DNA from: Bryobacteraceae bacterium
GTDB lineage: Bacteria > Acidobacteriota > Terriglobia > Bryobacterales > Bryobacteraceae
DNA length: 64,000 bases
Reading direction: 5' to 3'
Assembly (NCBI GenBank): GCA_947458745.1
Contig: CANGYQ010000010.1
Coordinates: forward strand, 100,997 to 164,996
Position numbers and translations under genes: made by a program. The notes under the pieces are model-generated. The model made no database searches, was not told the origin of the DNA, and was given only the letters and a program-made list of their open reading frames with translations. Of the stretch, positions 25,432-33,494 are shown one piece after another. Position 1 is the first letter of the stretch, and each line of letters begins with the position of its first letter.

Positions 25432-26101
25432 AGACGAACGGGACTTGGCGTTGACCTTGGCGGACCTGCTGTCCGCGGAGGGGCACACGGTGACCGTCAC
25501 CCATGACGGCCCAGCTGGCTTGGCGAAAGCCACCAGCGACTCCTTCGATCTGATTGTGCTGGACGTGATGCTGCCGGGCAAGAATGGCTATGACGTCTGC
25601 CGGGAGTTGCGCCAGTTGGGGTCCGATGTGGCCATTCTCATGTTGACCGCCCGCGCGCAGGTGGTGGACCGGGTGGTAGGCCTCAAGCTGGGTGCCGACG
25701 ATTATGTGGCCAAGCCCTTTGACCCATCTGAGCTGCTGGCCCGCGTGGAGGCTCTGCTGCGGCGGGTGCACAAGGAGAATCTCACGCCGGTCCTCCGCTT
25801 CAAGTTCGGCAAGGTGGAGGTGGACTTCGACAAAGCCGAGGTGCTCCGCGACGGGCAACCCGTGCCCGTAACCGGCAAGGAACTGCAACTGCTGCGGCAC
25901 CTGATCGACCACCGGGGCCGCGTGCTGAGCCGAGAGGAGATACTGCAGCATGTCTGGGAGTACCAACCAAACGTTTCGACACGCACGGTGGACGTTCATA
26001 TTGCCTGGCTACGGCAAAAGCTAGAAGAGAATGTCCAGTTTCCGAAGCACATCCTCACGGTCCGTGGCACCGGTTACCGGTTCACGGCGGAACCGCGCTA
26101 A
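25406..26101 (+). CDS. OmpR-family response regulator
   Basis: A 231-residue regulator. The receiver domain has acidic pocket residues in LLVEDERD, phosphoacceptor Asp53 in IVLDVMLPG, and Lys in VAKPFD. The C-terminal winged helix is OmpR/PhoB type (VTGKELQLLRHLIDHRGRVL ... VDVHIAWLRQKLEEN ... TVRGTGYRF). It is the partner of the overlapping upstream histidine kinase. Targets are unknown; the nearby di-heme peroxidase gene 308 bases downstream is a candidate but no operator was recognised. Confidence 0.93.
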   Translation: MSSRILLVEDERDLALTLADLLSAEGHTVTVTHDGPAGLAKATSDSFDLIVLDVMLPGKNGYDVCRELRQLGSDVAILMLTARAQVVDRVVGLKLGADDYVAKPFDPSELLARVEALLRRVHKENLTPVLRFKFGKVEVDFDKAEVLRDGQPVPVTGKELQLLRHLIDHRGRVLSREEILQHVWEYQPNVSTRTVDVHIAWLRQKLEENVQFPKHILTVRGTGYRFTAEPR

Positions 26102-26409
26102 GTCCCTCACAACAGAGCCACTTTCCGGCCTCTTTGCCCGGCGCTGGGGCGGGTGGCGTTAAGAAGATTAAGAACATCAAGCCGGGAGCGGTGGGGGTGG
26201 CGGAAGCCTGGGCGGCTGAAGGCTTGTTTTCAACTCTTTACATTTTTTTCAAACTTCTGGCGCTGGGCCAAAGCTTTACCAAGCCTGACGACACCGCAGG
26301 CCGCTCCGCCGCGTCTCTATAGCCAGTGCTGCTCCCCTCCGAACTCCTAACCCGGAATCACGGCAGGTGGCAGCCCCAGTAGATGTTCGGGGATGAAGGA
26401 GCAATTACC
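26102..26409. other. Intergenic region without a recognised gene
   Basis: About 308 bases between the response regulator and the peroxidase gene. An AT-rich patch near 26230-26255 could hold a promoter for the peroxidase, but no pair of hexamers is convincing. The ribosome site GAAGGAG (26396-26401) of the next gene lies at the end. Confidence 0.4.
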
Positions 26410-28296
26410 ATGAATTGCCATAAATTGACCGGGCCAGCCCAGTTGCTGGCCATTGTTGTCCTGACCGGCGCTGTCGCTGTGGCACAACCCCGGGCAGGCG
26501 GTCCGCCGCCCGGCAACATCGCGTCGCTGAAGACCGCTCTGTTGCCCAAGCCCACCAACCTGGCCCAGTATGTGCGTAATGAAACGGCACTGGTGGCACT
26601 GGGGAAGGCTTTATTCTGGGATGCGCAAGTGGGCAGCGATGGGCAGACCGCCTGCGCCACCTGTCACTTCCATGCCGGTGCGGACCATCGCCTGCAGAAC
26701 CAACTGGCCAGCCCGGCGGGTGTCACCACCGCCCTCACCGGAAACCGGACGATGAAGGCCGACGATTTTCCGTTCCGGCGGCTGGCCAACCCGAACAACA
26801 ACAATTCGGCGGTGATCCGCGATACGCGGCTGGTGGCTGGGTCAGCCGGTGTGGTCCACCGGACGTTTTTTGACGTCAACGCGGGCCTGCACACCGATGA
26901 TGGTGCCACCGTCAGTTCGGCCGCGCCCACCAGCCTGGCTGGCTTGGAACTGCGGCAAGTGACCAACCGCAACTCACCATCGGTGATTAACGCCGTCTTC
27001 AACGTTCGCAACTTCTGGGATGGCCGGGCCAGCCGTATCTTTTCTGGCAGCACGCCGTTTGGCGACTCTGACACCGGCCTGACCGTCCTGGTCAACTCAG
27101 CCAACGGGCTGCAACCCGAGCGGGTGCGCATGGACAATGCCAGCCTCGCTTCCCAAGCCGTGGGCCCGGCCCTGAATGCCATTGAGATGTCCTACAACGG
27201 CCGCAAATGGCCCAAACTGGGACGGAAGATGCTGTCGCTACGGCCGCTGGGCCGCCAAAAAGTGGCCACCGACGACAGCGTGTTGGGCGAGATGGCCAAC
27301 CCCGAAGGCAACGGCCTGCGCGGCGAGTATGGCTATCAGCAGTTGATCGAGCAGGCATTCCAGCCGGAGTATTGGGGTGGTGGCCAGATTGTTGACGCCA
27401 GCGGTTCCATCCTGAAGGCCGCGGCGGCCGCGAGCAACTCAAATGAGTTCCGGCAGATCGAATACAACTTTGCCCTGTTCTTTGGTCTGGCCATCCAGGC
27501 CTATGAATCGACGTTGATCTCCGACCAGACGCGTCTGGACCAGTTTCTGGAGGGCAATACCCAGGCGCTGACGGCGCTGGAGCAGCAGGGCTTGGCCGAA
27601 TTCGGGGGAGGGGGTTCGCAATGCACGGTTTGCCATGCCGGGCCGGAGCTGACGACGGCTTCTTACACCCGGGCTGCGGCCCCCAACGTCAACCCCGGCG
27701 ACCCGAACGACCTGGGCTTTTTCCGGATCGGGGTCAGCCCGATCAGCGAGGACTTGGGGCTGGGCGGGCAGGATGGATTCAACGCGCCCCTGCTGCTCCC
27801 GAACCGCCCCGGCGCCGCGGATGGCACCTTTAAGACGCCGGGCTTGCGCAATGTCGAGCTGACCGGCCCCTACTTCCACAATGGTGGCCAGGCCACCCTG
27901 GAACAGGTGATGGATTTCTACAGCCGCCAGGGCGACTTCGGTGGAGCTAACCTGGGCCCCGGCATCGGCAATATCCGCCTGAATGCCGCGGAGCGGACGC
28001 AGGTGGTGGCTTTCCTCATGGCGCTCACCGACGACCGGGTGAAGTATGAGCGGGCTCCGTTTGACCACCCCGCACTTTGCATTCCGGTGGGTCACGTTGA
28101 AACAGAACCAGGTGTTCCCGCTCTGGATGATTCTTCTCCCGTCACCAGCATGAGCGCGCTGGACCGCTGGGCGCTGATTCCAGCCTCTGGCAAAGGTGGC
28201 AACGCCGTGCCTCTGCAGACGTTTGACGAGTTACTGCGCGGGATCGGCAACGATGGTACCCGGGCTCATACGTTGACTGAATCCTGCCAGCCCTGA
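26410..28296 (+). CDS. Di-heme cytochrome c peroxidase family protein
   Basis: A 628-residue exported protein of the CcpA/MauG-like di-heme peroxidase family. A signal peptide (LLAIVVLTGAVAVAQ) leads to heme site CATCH at residues 82-86 and a second heme site CTVCH at 405-409, each followed by typical spacing (FHAG and AGPELTT). The sequence FKTPGLRNVELTGPYFHNG is the family's conserved C-terminal block. It is about twice the length of a classical Ccp and may oxidise another substrate in MauG fashion. ATG 26410 has the ribosome site GAAGGAG 8 nt upstream; an earlier ATG at 26383 has none. A terminator follows. Confidence 0.9.
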   Translation: MNCHKLTGPAQLLAIVVLTGAVAVAQPRAGGPPPGNIASLKTALLPKPTNLAQYVRNETALVALGKALFWDAQVGSDGQTACATCHFHAGADHRLQNQLASPAGVTTALTGNRTMKADDFPFRRLANPNNNNSAVIRDTRLVAGSAGVVHRTFFDVNAGLHTDDGATVSSAAPTSLAGLELRQVTNRNSPSVINAVFNVRNFWDGRASRIFSGSTPFGDSDTGLTVLVNSANGLQPERVRMDNASLASQAVGPALNAIEMSYNGRKWPKLGRKMLSLRPLGRQKVATDDSVLGEMANPEGNGLRGEYGYQQLIEQAFQPEYWGGGQIVDASGSILKAAAAASNSNEFRQIEYNFALFFGLAIQAYESTLISDQTRLDQFLEGNTQALTALEQQGLAEFGGGGSQCTVCHAGPELTTASYTRAAAPNVNPGDPNDLGFFRIGVSPISEDLGLGGQDGFNAPLLLPNRPGAADGTFKTPGLRNVELTGPYFHNGGQATLEQVMDFYSRQGDFGGANLGPGIGNIRLNAAERTQVVAFLMALTDDRVKYERAPFDHPALCIPVGHVETEPGVPALDDSSPVTSMSALDRWALIPASGKGGNAVPLQTFDELLRGIGNDGTRAHTLTESCQP

Positions 28297-28323
28297 GCAG
28301 CATCCCCCTAGCTGTCCCCTCCC

Positions 28324-28365
28324 GGCTCTCGCGGACTTCTCCCGGTCTGTGGGAGCCTTTATTTT
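28324..28365 (+). terminator. Probable Rho-independent terminator
   Basis: Stem GGCTCTC / GGGAGCC (one G-T pair) with a 20-base loop, followed by TTTATTTT. It lies 28 bases after the peroxidase stop. Confidence 0.6.
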
Positions 28366-28412
28366 GAGCACGGCACCATGGAGCATGTCAGGCGCGTTAC
28401 TATCTGAAGACC

Positions 28413-28982
28413 ATGACGGCCACACCGACCGAAACCGAAGTTAAGGTTCGCGTCCACTCCGCCAAATATGCGGGCGCCCTTCTGACCAACAAGGGTTTCG
28501 CCATCCGCACGCCCCGGCACTTTGAGGCGAATCTGATTCTCGATAGTCCGGAAAATCACCTGCGGTCGCAAGGGGAGATCCTGCGGCTGCGCCAAGCCAA
28601 CAATCAGGTAATTCTTACTTACAAGGGTCCCGCCACGGTGGACCGCCACAAGAGCCGCGTGGAAGTCGAGGTAGGCATGGAAAGCCTTCCGGCCGCACTG
28701 TTTATCTTTGAGCGGCTGGGTTACCGCGCCCGCTTCCGCTACGAGAAATACCGCACTGAGTACACGCGCCTGGGAGACCCGGGTGTCGTGGTACTGGATG
28801 AAACGCCCATTGGCGACTACATCGAGATTGAAGGCCCGGCCTCCTGGATTGATTCCACCGCCCGCAAACTGGGCTTCACCGAAAACGACTACCTCACCGC
28901 CAGCTATGGCCGGCTCTACCTGGAACATTGCGCCGCGCATGGCACTGATCCGACGCACATGGTCTTTGCCCCAGCCGTTTAG
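28413..28982 (+). CDS. CYTH domain protein (class IV adenylate cyclase-like)
   Basis: A 189-residue CYTH-fold protein. The N-terminal signature ETEVKVRV carries the ExExK motif for metal and triphosphate binding. Charged strands follow (ILRLRQAN, VILTYKGP, KSRVEVEV, RYEKYRTEY, VLDETPIGDYIEIEG), which line the tunnel in this superfamily. Members are CyaB-type adenylate cyclases, thiamine triphosphatases or inorganic triphosphatases; the sequence alone does not decide which. It stands alone between the peroxidase terminator and the convergent S46 peptidase. Confidence 0.88.
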   Translation: MTATPTETEVKVRVHSAKYAGALLTNKGFAIRTPRHFEANLILDSPENHLRSQGEILRLRQANNQVILTYKGPATVDRHKSRVEVEVGMESLPAALFIFERLGYRARFRYEKYRTEYTRLGDPGVVVLDETPIGDYIEIEGPASWIDSTARKLGFTENDYLTASYGRLYLEHCAAHGTDPTHMVFAPAV

Positions 28983-29009
28983 GCTGACCGGTGGCGAGAG
29001 AAGCGAGGG

Positions 29010-31082
29010 CTAGAAGCCCAGTTCCTTCAGGAGCCGTTCTGCCCGGTAGACCTTCTGCAGCGCTTCAATAATCCCCTGGCTGGCCACATGGACGCTCCGC
29101 GCCCGTTGGTCTTCGAAGACGTACCGGTTGGGCAGGCCTTCCAGGTTGCCATCGAAAACGATCCCGATCACCTCGCCGCGGGTGTTCACCGTGGGCGACC
29201 CGGAATTGCCACCGTGGATATCGGCGGTGGTGACAAAGTTGAAAGGCCGGTTTAGGTTCAGTGCCTTCCGGGCCGTCAGCCATGATTTGGGCAGCGCGTA
29301 GGGCTCCTTGCCGGTCGCATGCTTGAAGGTGCCGCCAATGGTGGTGGTCCAGGGCACGGCTTCCCCTTTGGCGTTGCGATAACCCTTGGCCGGGCCAAAC
29401 GTGACACGGGGCGTGAAGGTGGCATCAGGGTACTCCGAAGCTCCAAAGACTTCGTAGCGGGCCTGCGCGATCTTGCCCAGGTCGTTGTCCAGCACGGCCT
29501 TCACGCCGTCTTCGTATTTCTTGCGGTACTCCCGCGCGGCGGATTCCAAAAGGCGGACATAGCGCAACGCGCCGTCGCCGATGATGGCCTTCAGCGCCGC
29601 CGGGTCAGCGGCCAGGCGCTTGCGTTCCGCCACATCCATCAGTTTGGTACTGGCCACCGCCTGCTGCGCCACTTGCTGTGGCGTCTGGCCGTCCAGCAGC
29701 GCTTTCACCACCGGGTCGTCCGCGCCCAGCTCCGCCGACAGAAAGCGGAGGTTCTCCTCGATCACCGCGGCTTCCAGTTCCGGGTACACCGGGGCGGTGG
29801 AAAACAAGCTGGATTCCAGCGACGGGCGCGCGCTGTCGGTGTATTCCGGCAGTCGCTCGCCGTTGGGTTTGGCGTCCTCCACGGCCAGGCGCTCTAGCGT
29901 GCGGGCCACCCAAAGCAGTTCACTCCCGGCGGTCGAGATCATCTCGTAGCCGTAATAGCGCGGGAAGTGGGGGCGGATGTCGCGGTAGGCCGCCGCGAGA
30001 TTGCCCCAGGCGGACCCATATTTCTGGTTCTTGGCCGCATCCGACAGCACCTTGTCCCGCAAAGTCGCCTCATCCTGCCGCTTCTTGTCGATCAGTGCGG
30101 GGTCACGCAAGCCGCCGTAGAAGCCCAGGCTCGCCTTCTGGCTATTCTGAGCGCCAAAGTAGAGGTCGTTGATCTGCCGCCGCTGTTCCGGGCCCCGGCG
30201 GCCATAGCTTTCCAGCGCCGCAATCAGCGTCTCCAGCCGCTTCAGCGTCAGTGGCATGCTGATGTCGCGCATGAACTCCAGTTGCGCCACCGTCGCCAAC
30301 CGTTGCGTGGTGCCGGGATTGCCGGCCACAAAGGTCAGCTCCCCTTCGCGGACGCCCAGCTTGCTCCACGGAAGAAAGTTGGGCGTAGCTACCGGTTTAC
30401 CGTTCTCCCAGACCCGGAAAAAAGTGATGTCCAGGTCGAAGCGCGGGTAGGTGAAGTTGTCCGGATCGCCCCCAAAGAACGCGATGGCGAACTCGGGCGC
30501 GAAAACCAGGCGGACGTCGGTGTACTTCTTGTACTGGTAGAGGTCGTACCGGCCGCCGGAATAGAGCGACACGACGTCGCAACGATTTCCCGTTTCCGAG
30601 CCGCAGGATTTCTCGATCTCAGCAATGTTGGCCTTGCGCTTCCGGTTGGCCTCCGCCGGAGTGTCGGCTGGGGCGATACCTTGGAGCACCCGGGGCGTCA
30701 CCTCGGTCAACTTCAGCAGGAGGTTCAGCTCCAGATCGGGGCAGGCCTTCTCTTCTTCCAGGCTCTTGGCGCTAAATCCTTCCTTCAGATAGTCGTGCTC
30801 TTTGGAGCTGATCTTCTGGATGCAGTCGGCCGCCACATGGTGGTTGGTAAACACCAGGCCGGTGGCCGAAACGAAAGAACCGGAGCCGCCGCTGTTGAAC
30901 CGAACGGATGAAGATTGAAGGCGGGCGAGAAACTCCGGGGTCACGTCAAAGCCGTACTTCTTTTTGACGACCTCAGCCGGGAACTGATTGAAAAGCCACA
31001 GTCCTTCATCCGCAGAAGCGTTCTGGATGACGGCGGCGATCCCTGCGAAGGCGATAAAAAGGCGAAAATGACAAAACCGCAT
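29010..31082 (-). CDS. S46 family dipeptidyl-peptidase
   Basis: A 690-residue exported peptidase of family S46 (DPP7/DPP11-like). A signal peptide (FIAFAGIAAVIQNASA) precedes a chymotrypsin-like fold with the histidine in VFTNHHVAADC (His81 or His82) and the nucleophile Ser627 in GGNSGSPTVN. The helical cap domain unique to S46 lies between. It releases dipeptides from peptide N-termini in the periplasm. The start at 31082 is set by the signal peptide and by AAGGAA 6 nt upstream; the open frame further upstream is not coding. A decayed fragment of a paralogue is at 13918-13990. Confidence 0.92.
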   Translation of the reverse strand: MRFCHFRLFIAFAGIAAVIQNASADEGLWLFNQFPAEVVKKKYGFDVTPEFLARLQSSSVRFNSGGSGSFVSATGLVFTNHHVAADCIQKISSKEHDYLKEGFSAKSLEEEKACPDLELNLLLKLTEVTPRVLQGIAPADTPAEANRKRKANIAEIEKSCGSETGNRCDVVSLYSGGRYDLYQYKKYTDVRLVFAPEFAIAFFGGDPDNFTYPRFDLDITFFRVWENGKPVATPNFLPWSKLGVREGELTFVAGNPGTTQRLATVAQLEFMRDISMPLTLKRLETLIAALESYGRRGPEQRRQINDLYFGAQNSQKASLGFYGGLRDPALIDKKRQDEATLRDKVLSDAAKNQKYGSAWGNLAAAYRDIRPHFPRYYGYEMISTAGSELLWVARTLERLAVEDAKPNGERLPEYTDSARPSLESSLFSTAPVYPELEAAVIEENLRFLSAELGADDPVVKALLDGQTPQQVAQQAVASTKLMDVAERKRLAADPAALKAIIGDGALRYVRLLESAAREYRKKYEDGVKAVLDNDLGKIAQARYEVFGASEYPDATFTPRVTFGPAKGYRNAKGEAVPWTTTIGGTFKHATGKEPYALPKSWLTARKALNLNRPFNFVTTADIHGGNSGSPTVNTRGEVIGIVFDGNLEGLPNRYVFEDQRARSVHVASQGIIEALQKVYRAERLLKELGF

Positions 31083-31186
31083 GAAATTCCTTAAGTCATT
31101 GATATACAGGCGTTTAGTGGCCGACGCTTTGGTTGTGACATTTTCATTATTGCATTTCATGTGCCATACTGATCTCAGAACTATCC

Positions 31187-32542
31187 ATGAGTGTCAGGCA
31201 GTTGGGTGAGGCGATCACCCGGTACCACAAAATTCTCGAGTCCGATGCCTATCGTGATCTGGGCTGGGCCGAGGCTCTGCGCGAGAAGATGGAATCTCTG
31301 CGCCTGACCTCCTCCGGCCGGCCGATTTCGCCCTTCCTCCGCCCGCACTTCCTCACTCGCAAACAGTACGAGCATCTGGTCACCGCCTCGGAGGCGCTGC
31401 ATGCCGCCATCGATCGCGTCAAGCGGATGACGCTGGCGGATCCGGTGTTGCAGACGCGTATGGGCCTGCTGCCCGCTGAGAAGATGCTGGCGCAGATCGA
31501 CCCCGGCTACTCGTTTCTGGCGGTCACGTCGTTGCTGGGTACCCATATTCAGAATGGCTCGATCCAGGTAACGGAGTATAACGCCGAAAGCCCCTCCGGT
31601 GTAGCGTATGGCGAATTGCTGAGTGACGCGCTCTATGATGCGGCTCCCGTGAAGGAGTTCCGCAAGAAGAACCCACTGGTCAAGATCGGCGGTTCGAAGT
31701 ACTTTCTGCAGGCATTGCTGAAATCCTTTAAAGAGTTCGGTGGTAAGAAGCAGCCCAACATCGCCATCGTGGAGTTTAAGCAGCCCTTCCAGACGGCCGA
31801 GTCTGCTGAATTTGCGCTGATGGCGGAACAGTTCCGGCGCTTGGGCTATGCCACCGAGATTGTCACGCCAGATCAGATGGAGTATCGCAACGGTGTCCTG
31901 CGTCGCGGTGACTTTGCGATCGACCTGGTCTACCGCCGCGTCGCCTTGCAGGAGTTCCTGATCCGCTACGACCTCTCGCACCCCCTGGTGCGCGCCTACC
32001 GTGAGGGCAAGGTGTGTGTCGTGAACAGCTTCCGGACGGAGCTGGCGCGCAAGAAGGCGATTTTCGATCTGCTGACCGACGATGCCGTCACCGCCAACTT
32101 CCCGGCGGCGGAGCGCAAGGTGATCCGCGAGTACCTGCCTTGGACCCGCGTGGTGACCAACGCCAAGACTACCCATGGCAACGACACGGTGGATCTGCCC
32201 GCCTACATCCTGAAGAATCGCGAGAAGCTGGTGCTGAAGCCCAACGACGAAAACACCGATTCGCCCAGCGTCCGCGGCTGGGAAGTCGATGATTCCGGGT
32301 GGGAGAAGGCGCTGAAGGCGGCCACTCGCACGCCGTACGTCGTTCAGGAGCGAGTGGCTGAAACTCCATCAACTTTCCCAGTCTACAACTGGGGCTCGCT
32401 CGACTATCGCGAGATGAACGTGGACGTACAGCCCCACTTCTTCCTGGGCAAGGTCCATGGCTGCTCCACGCACCTGACCTCCGCGACAGGCTTCTCCTCC
32501 ACGGCCGGCTTGGCCGCGACGTTTATTCTCGACGCGAAGTAG
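31187..32542 (+). CDS. Circularly permuted ATP-grasp-like protein
   Basis: A 451-residue protein resembling the circularly permuted ATP-grasp group (relatives of glutathionylspermidine synthetase-like ligases). The conserved blocks TEYNAESPSGVAYGE, IDLVYRRV and VVNSFRTELARKKAIF are present, as is KLVLKPNDENTDS near residues 343-355. The loop after KPNDE, usually glycine-rich in this group, reads NTDSPSVRGWE here. The family usually forms amide bonds with small peptides or amines, often beside transglutaminase-like or alpha-E genes, none of which is nearby. It is divergent from the S46 peptidase with 104 bp between starts. The activity is uncertain. Confidence 0.7.
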   Translation: MSVRQLGEAITRYHKILESDAYRDLGWAEALREKMESLRLTSSGRPISPFLRPHFLTRKQYEHLVTASEALHAAIDRVKRMTLADPVLQTRMGLLPAEKMLAQIDPGYSFLAVTSLLGTHIQNGSIQVTEYNAESPSGVAYGELLSDALYDAAPVKEFRKKNPLVKIGGSKYFLQALLKSFKEFGGKKQPNIAIVEFKQPFQTAESAEFALMAEQFRRLGYATEIVTPDQMEYRNGVLRRGDFAIDLVYRRVALQEFLIRYDLSHPLVRAYREGKVCVVNSFRTELARKKAIFDLLTDDAVTANFPAAERKVIREYLPWTRVVTNAKTTHGNDTVDLPAYILKNREKLVLKPNDENTDSPSVRGWEVDDSGWEKALKAATRTPYVVQERVAETPSTFPVYNWGSLDYREMNVDVQPHFFLGKVHGCSTHLTSATGFSSTAGLAATFILDAK

Positions 32543-32587
32543 CCGCAGGGGCCTGCTCGCTTGAGTCTTCCTTCCGACGGTTTGAAG

Positions 32588-33274
32588 TTACGTGTGCCCC
32601 GGGCCGCGGCGGGTGAGTTGATATTGCCGGGGAGAGCCCCAGATTTGGCCAAACGCCATCCACTGCATGCGGGCCGCCGCATCTTTTCCGGCCGCTTCCA
32701 GGGCAGCGGCGGCGCGAGCGTGGCACAACACCCATAAGGCCGGGGAATCGAAACGAATGCCCATGGGCCGGTTGCCGGCGGCTAGCAGGAATTGTTCAGA
32801 AGCCTCTGCCGGGCGGCCCAAATCCAGCAAAATCTCACCCCACGCCCAGGCATTGGCCGTGTCCGGCCAAGAGGCGGAGGCCCGCTCGATGGCCGCCAAT
32901 GCTGCCACTGAGTCACCCGCCAGCGAGTGCTTCACGGCACGGGCGAAATGGACGGCCAGGTCAACCAGGATGAAGCGCATCGCCCGCGCGGCCACCGCCA
33001 TGAAATGGCCTCGATTTTCGAACTCGCGGGCGCTACCGCCGAACAGGTTCAAATAGGCTTCATTCACCAATTCGGAGGGTTCGATCCCTACACCTTTGGC
33101 TTCACCCCGGAGATGGCGAGCGGCGTTCTGACGGAGTTGTCCGTAGACGGCGCGGAACAGGGCATCCTCAGCCTCGGCGCTTCCGTTCCGGGCTCGCACT
33201 AATAGTTCAGTAATGGGGGGCTGGTAATGGCGGAGTCCATGCGAACCTTGGCTCCGCGGAGTGTAGCATGGCAC
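32588..33274 (-). CDS. Truncated ECF sigma factor fused to TPR-like tail
   Basis: A 228-residue frame. Residues 20-107 match region 2 of the acidobacterial ECF sigma family (ITELLVRARNG, SELVNEAYLNLFG, FMAVAARAMRFILVDLA). At VDLA the sigma sequence ends and no region 4 follows. Instead, residues 108-215 look like TPR repeats (SWPDTANAWAWGEILLDLGR, ASEQFLLAAGN). Such sigma genes usually lie next to a Ser/Thr kinase with a TPR tail, so an in-frame deletion joining the two is likely. The start is uncertain (GTG 33274, weak ribosome site). It cannot work as a normal sigma factor; it may be a relic or a regulator. Confidence 0.65.
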   Translation of the reverse strand: MPCYTPRSQGSHGLRHYQPPITELLVRARNGSAEAEDALFRAVYGQLRQNAARHLRGEAKGVGIEPSELVNEAYLNLFGGSAREFENRGHFMAVAARAMRFILVDLAVHFARAVKHSLAGDSVAALAAIERASASWPDTANAWAWGEILLDLGRPAEASEQFLLAAGNRPMGIRFDSPALWVLCHARAAAALEAAGKDAAARMQWMAFGQIWGSPRQYQLTRRGPGHT

Positions 33275-33494
33275 CGGGCGCGAGTTACTCGTTTCACCCG
33301 CGCCGGATAATGGGCTCGATCGACCCGTACGACGATATCGGACTTGGCGGAGGTGTCAGGCATAAGTTTCCTTGCCCGATCAGACAGAGGATCTGGCTAT
33401 TACACCGGGAAGCGCAAAGTCTCACTACTGGGGGACACCGGGCTCGGATAATTTTTTCGGCTGTTGGCGCTGAACACTGGCGGACCAAACGCCG

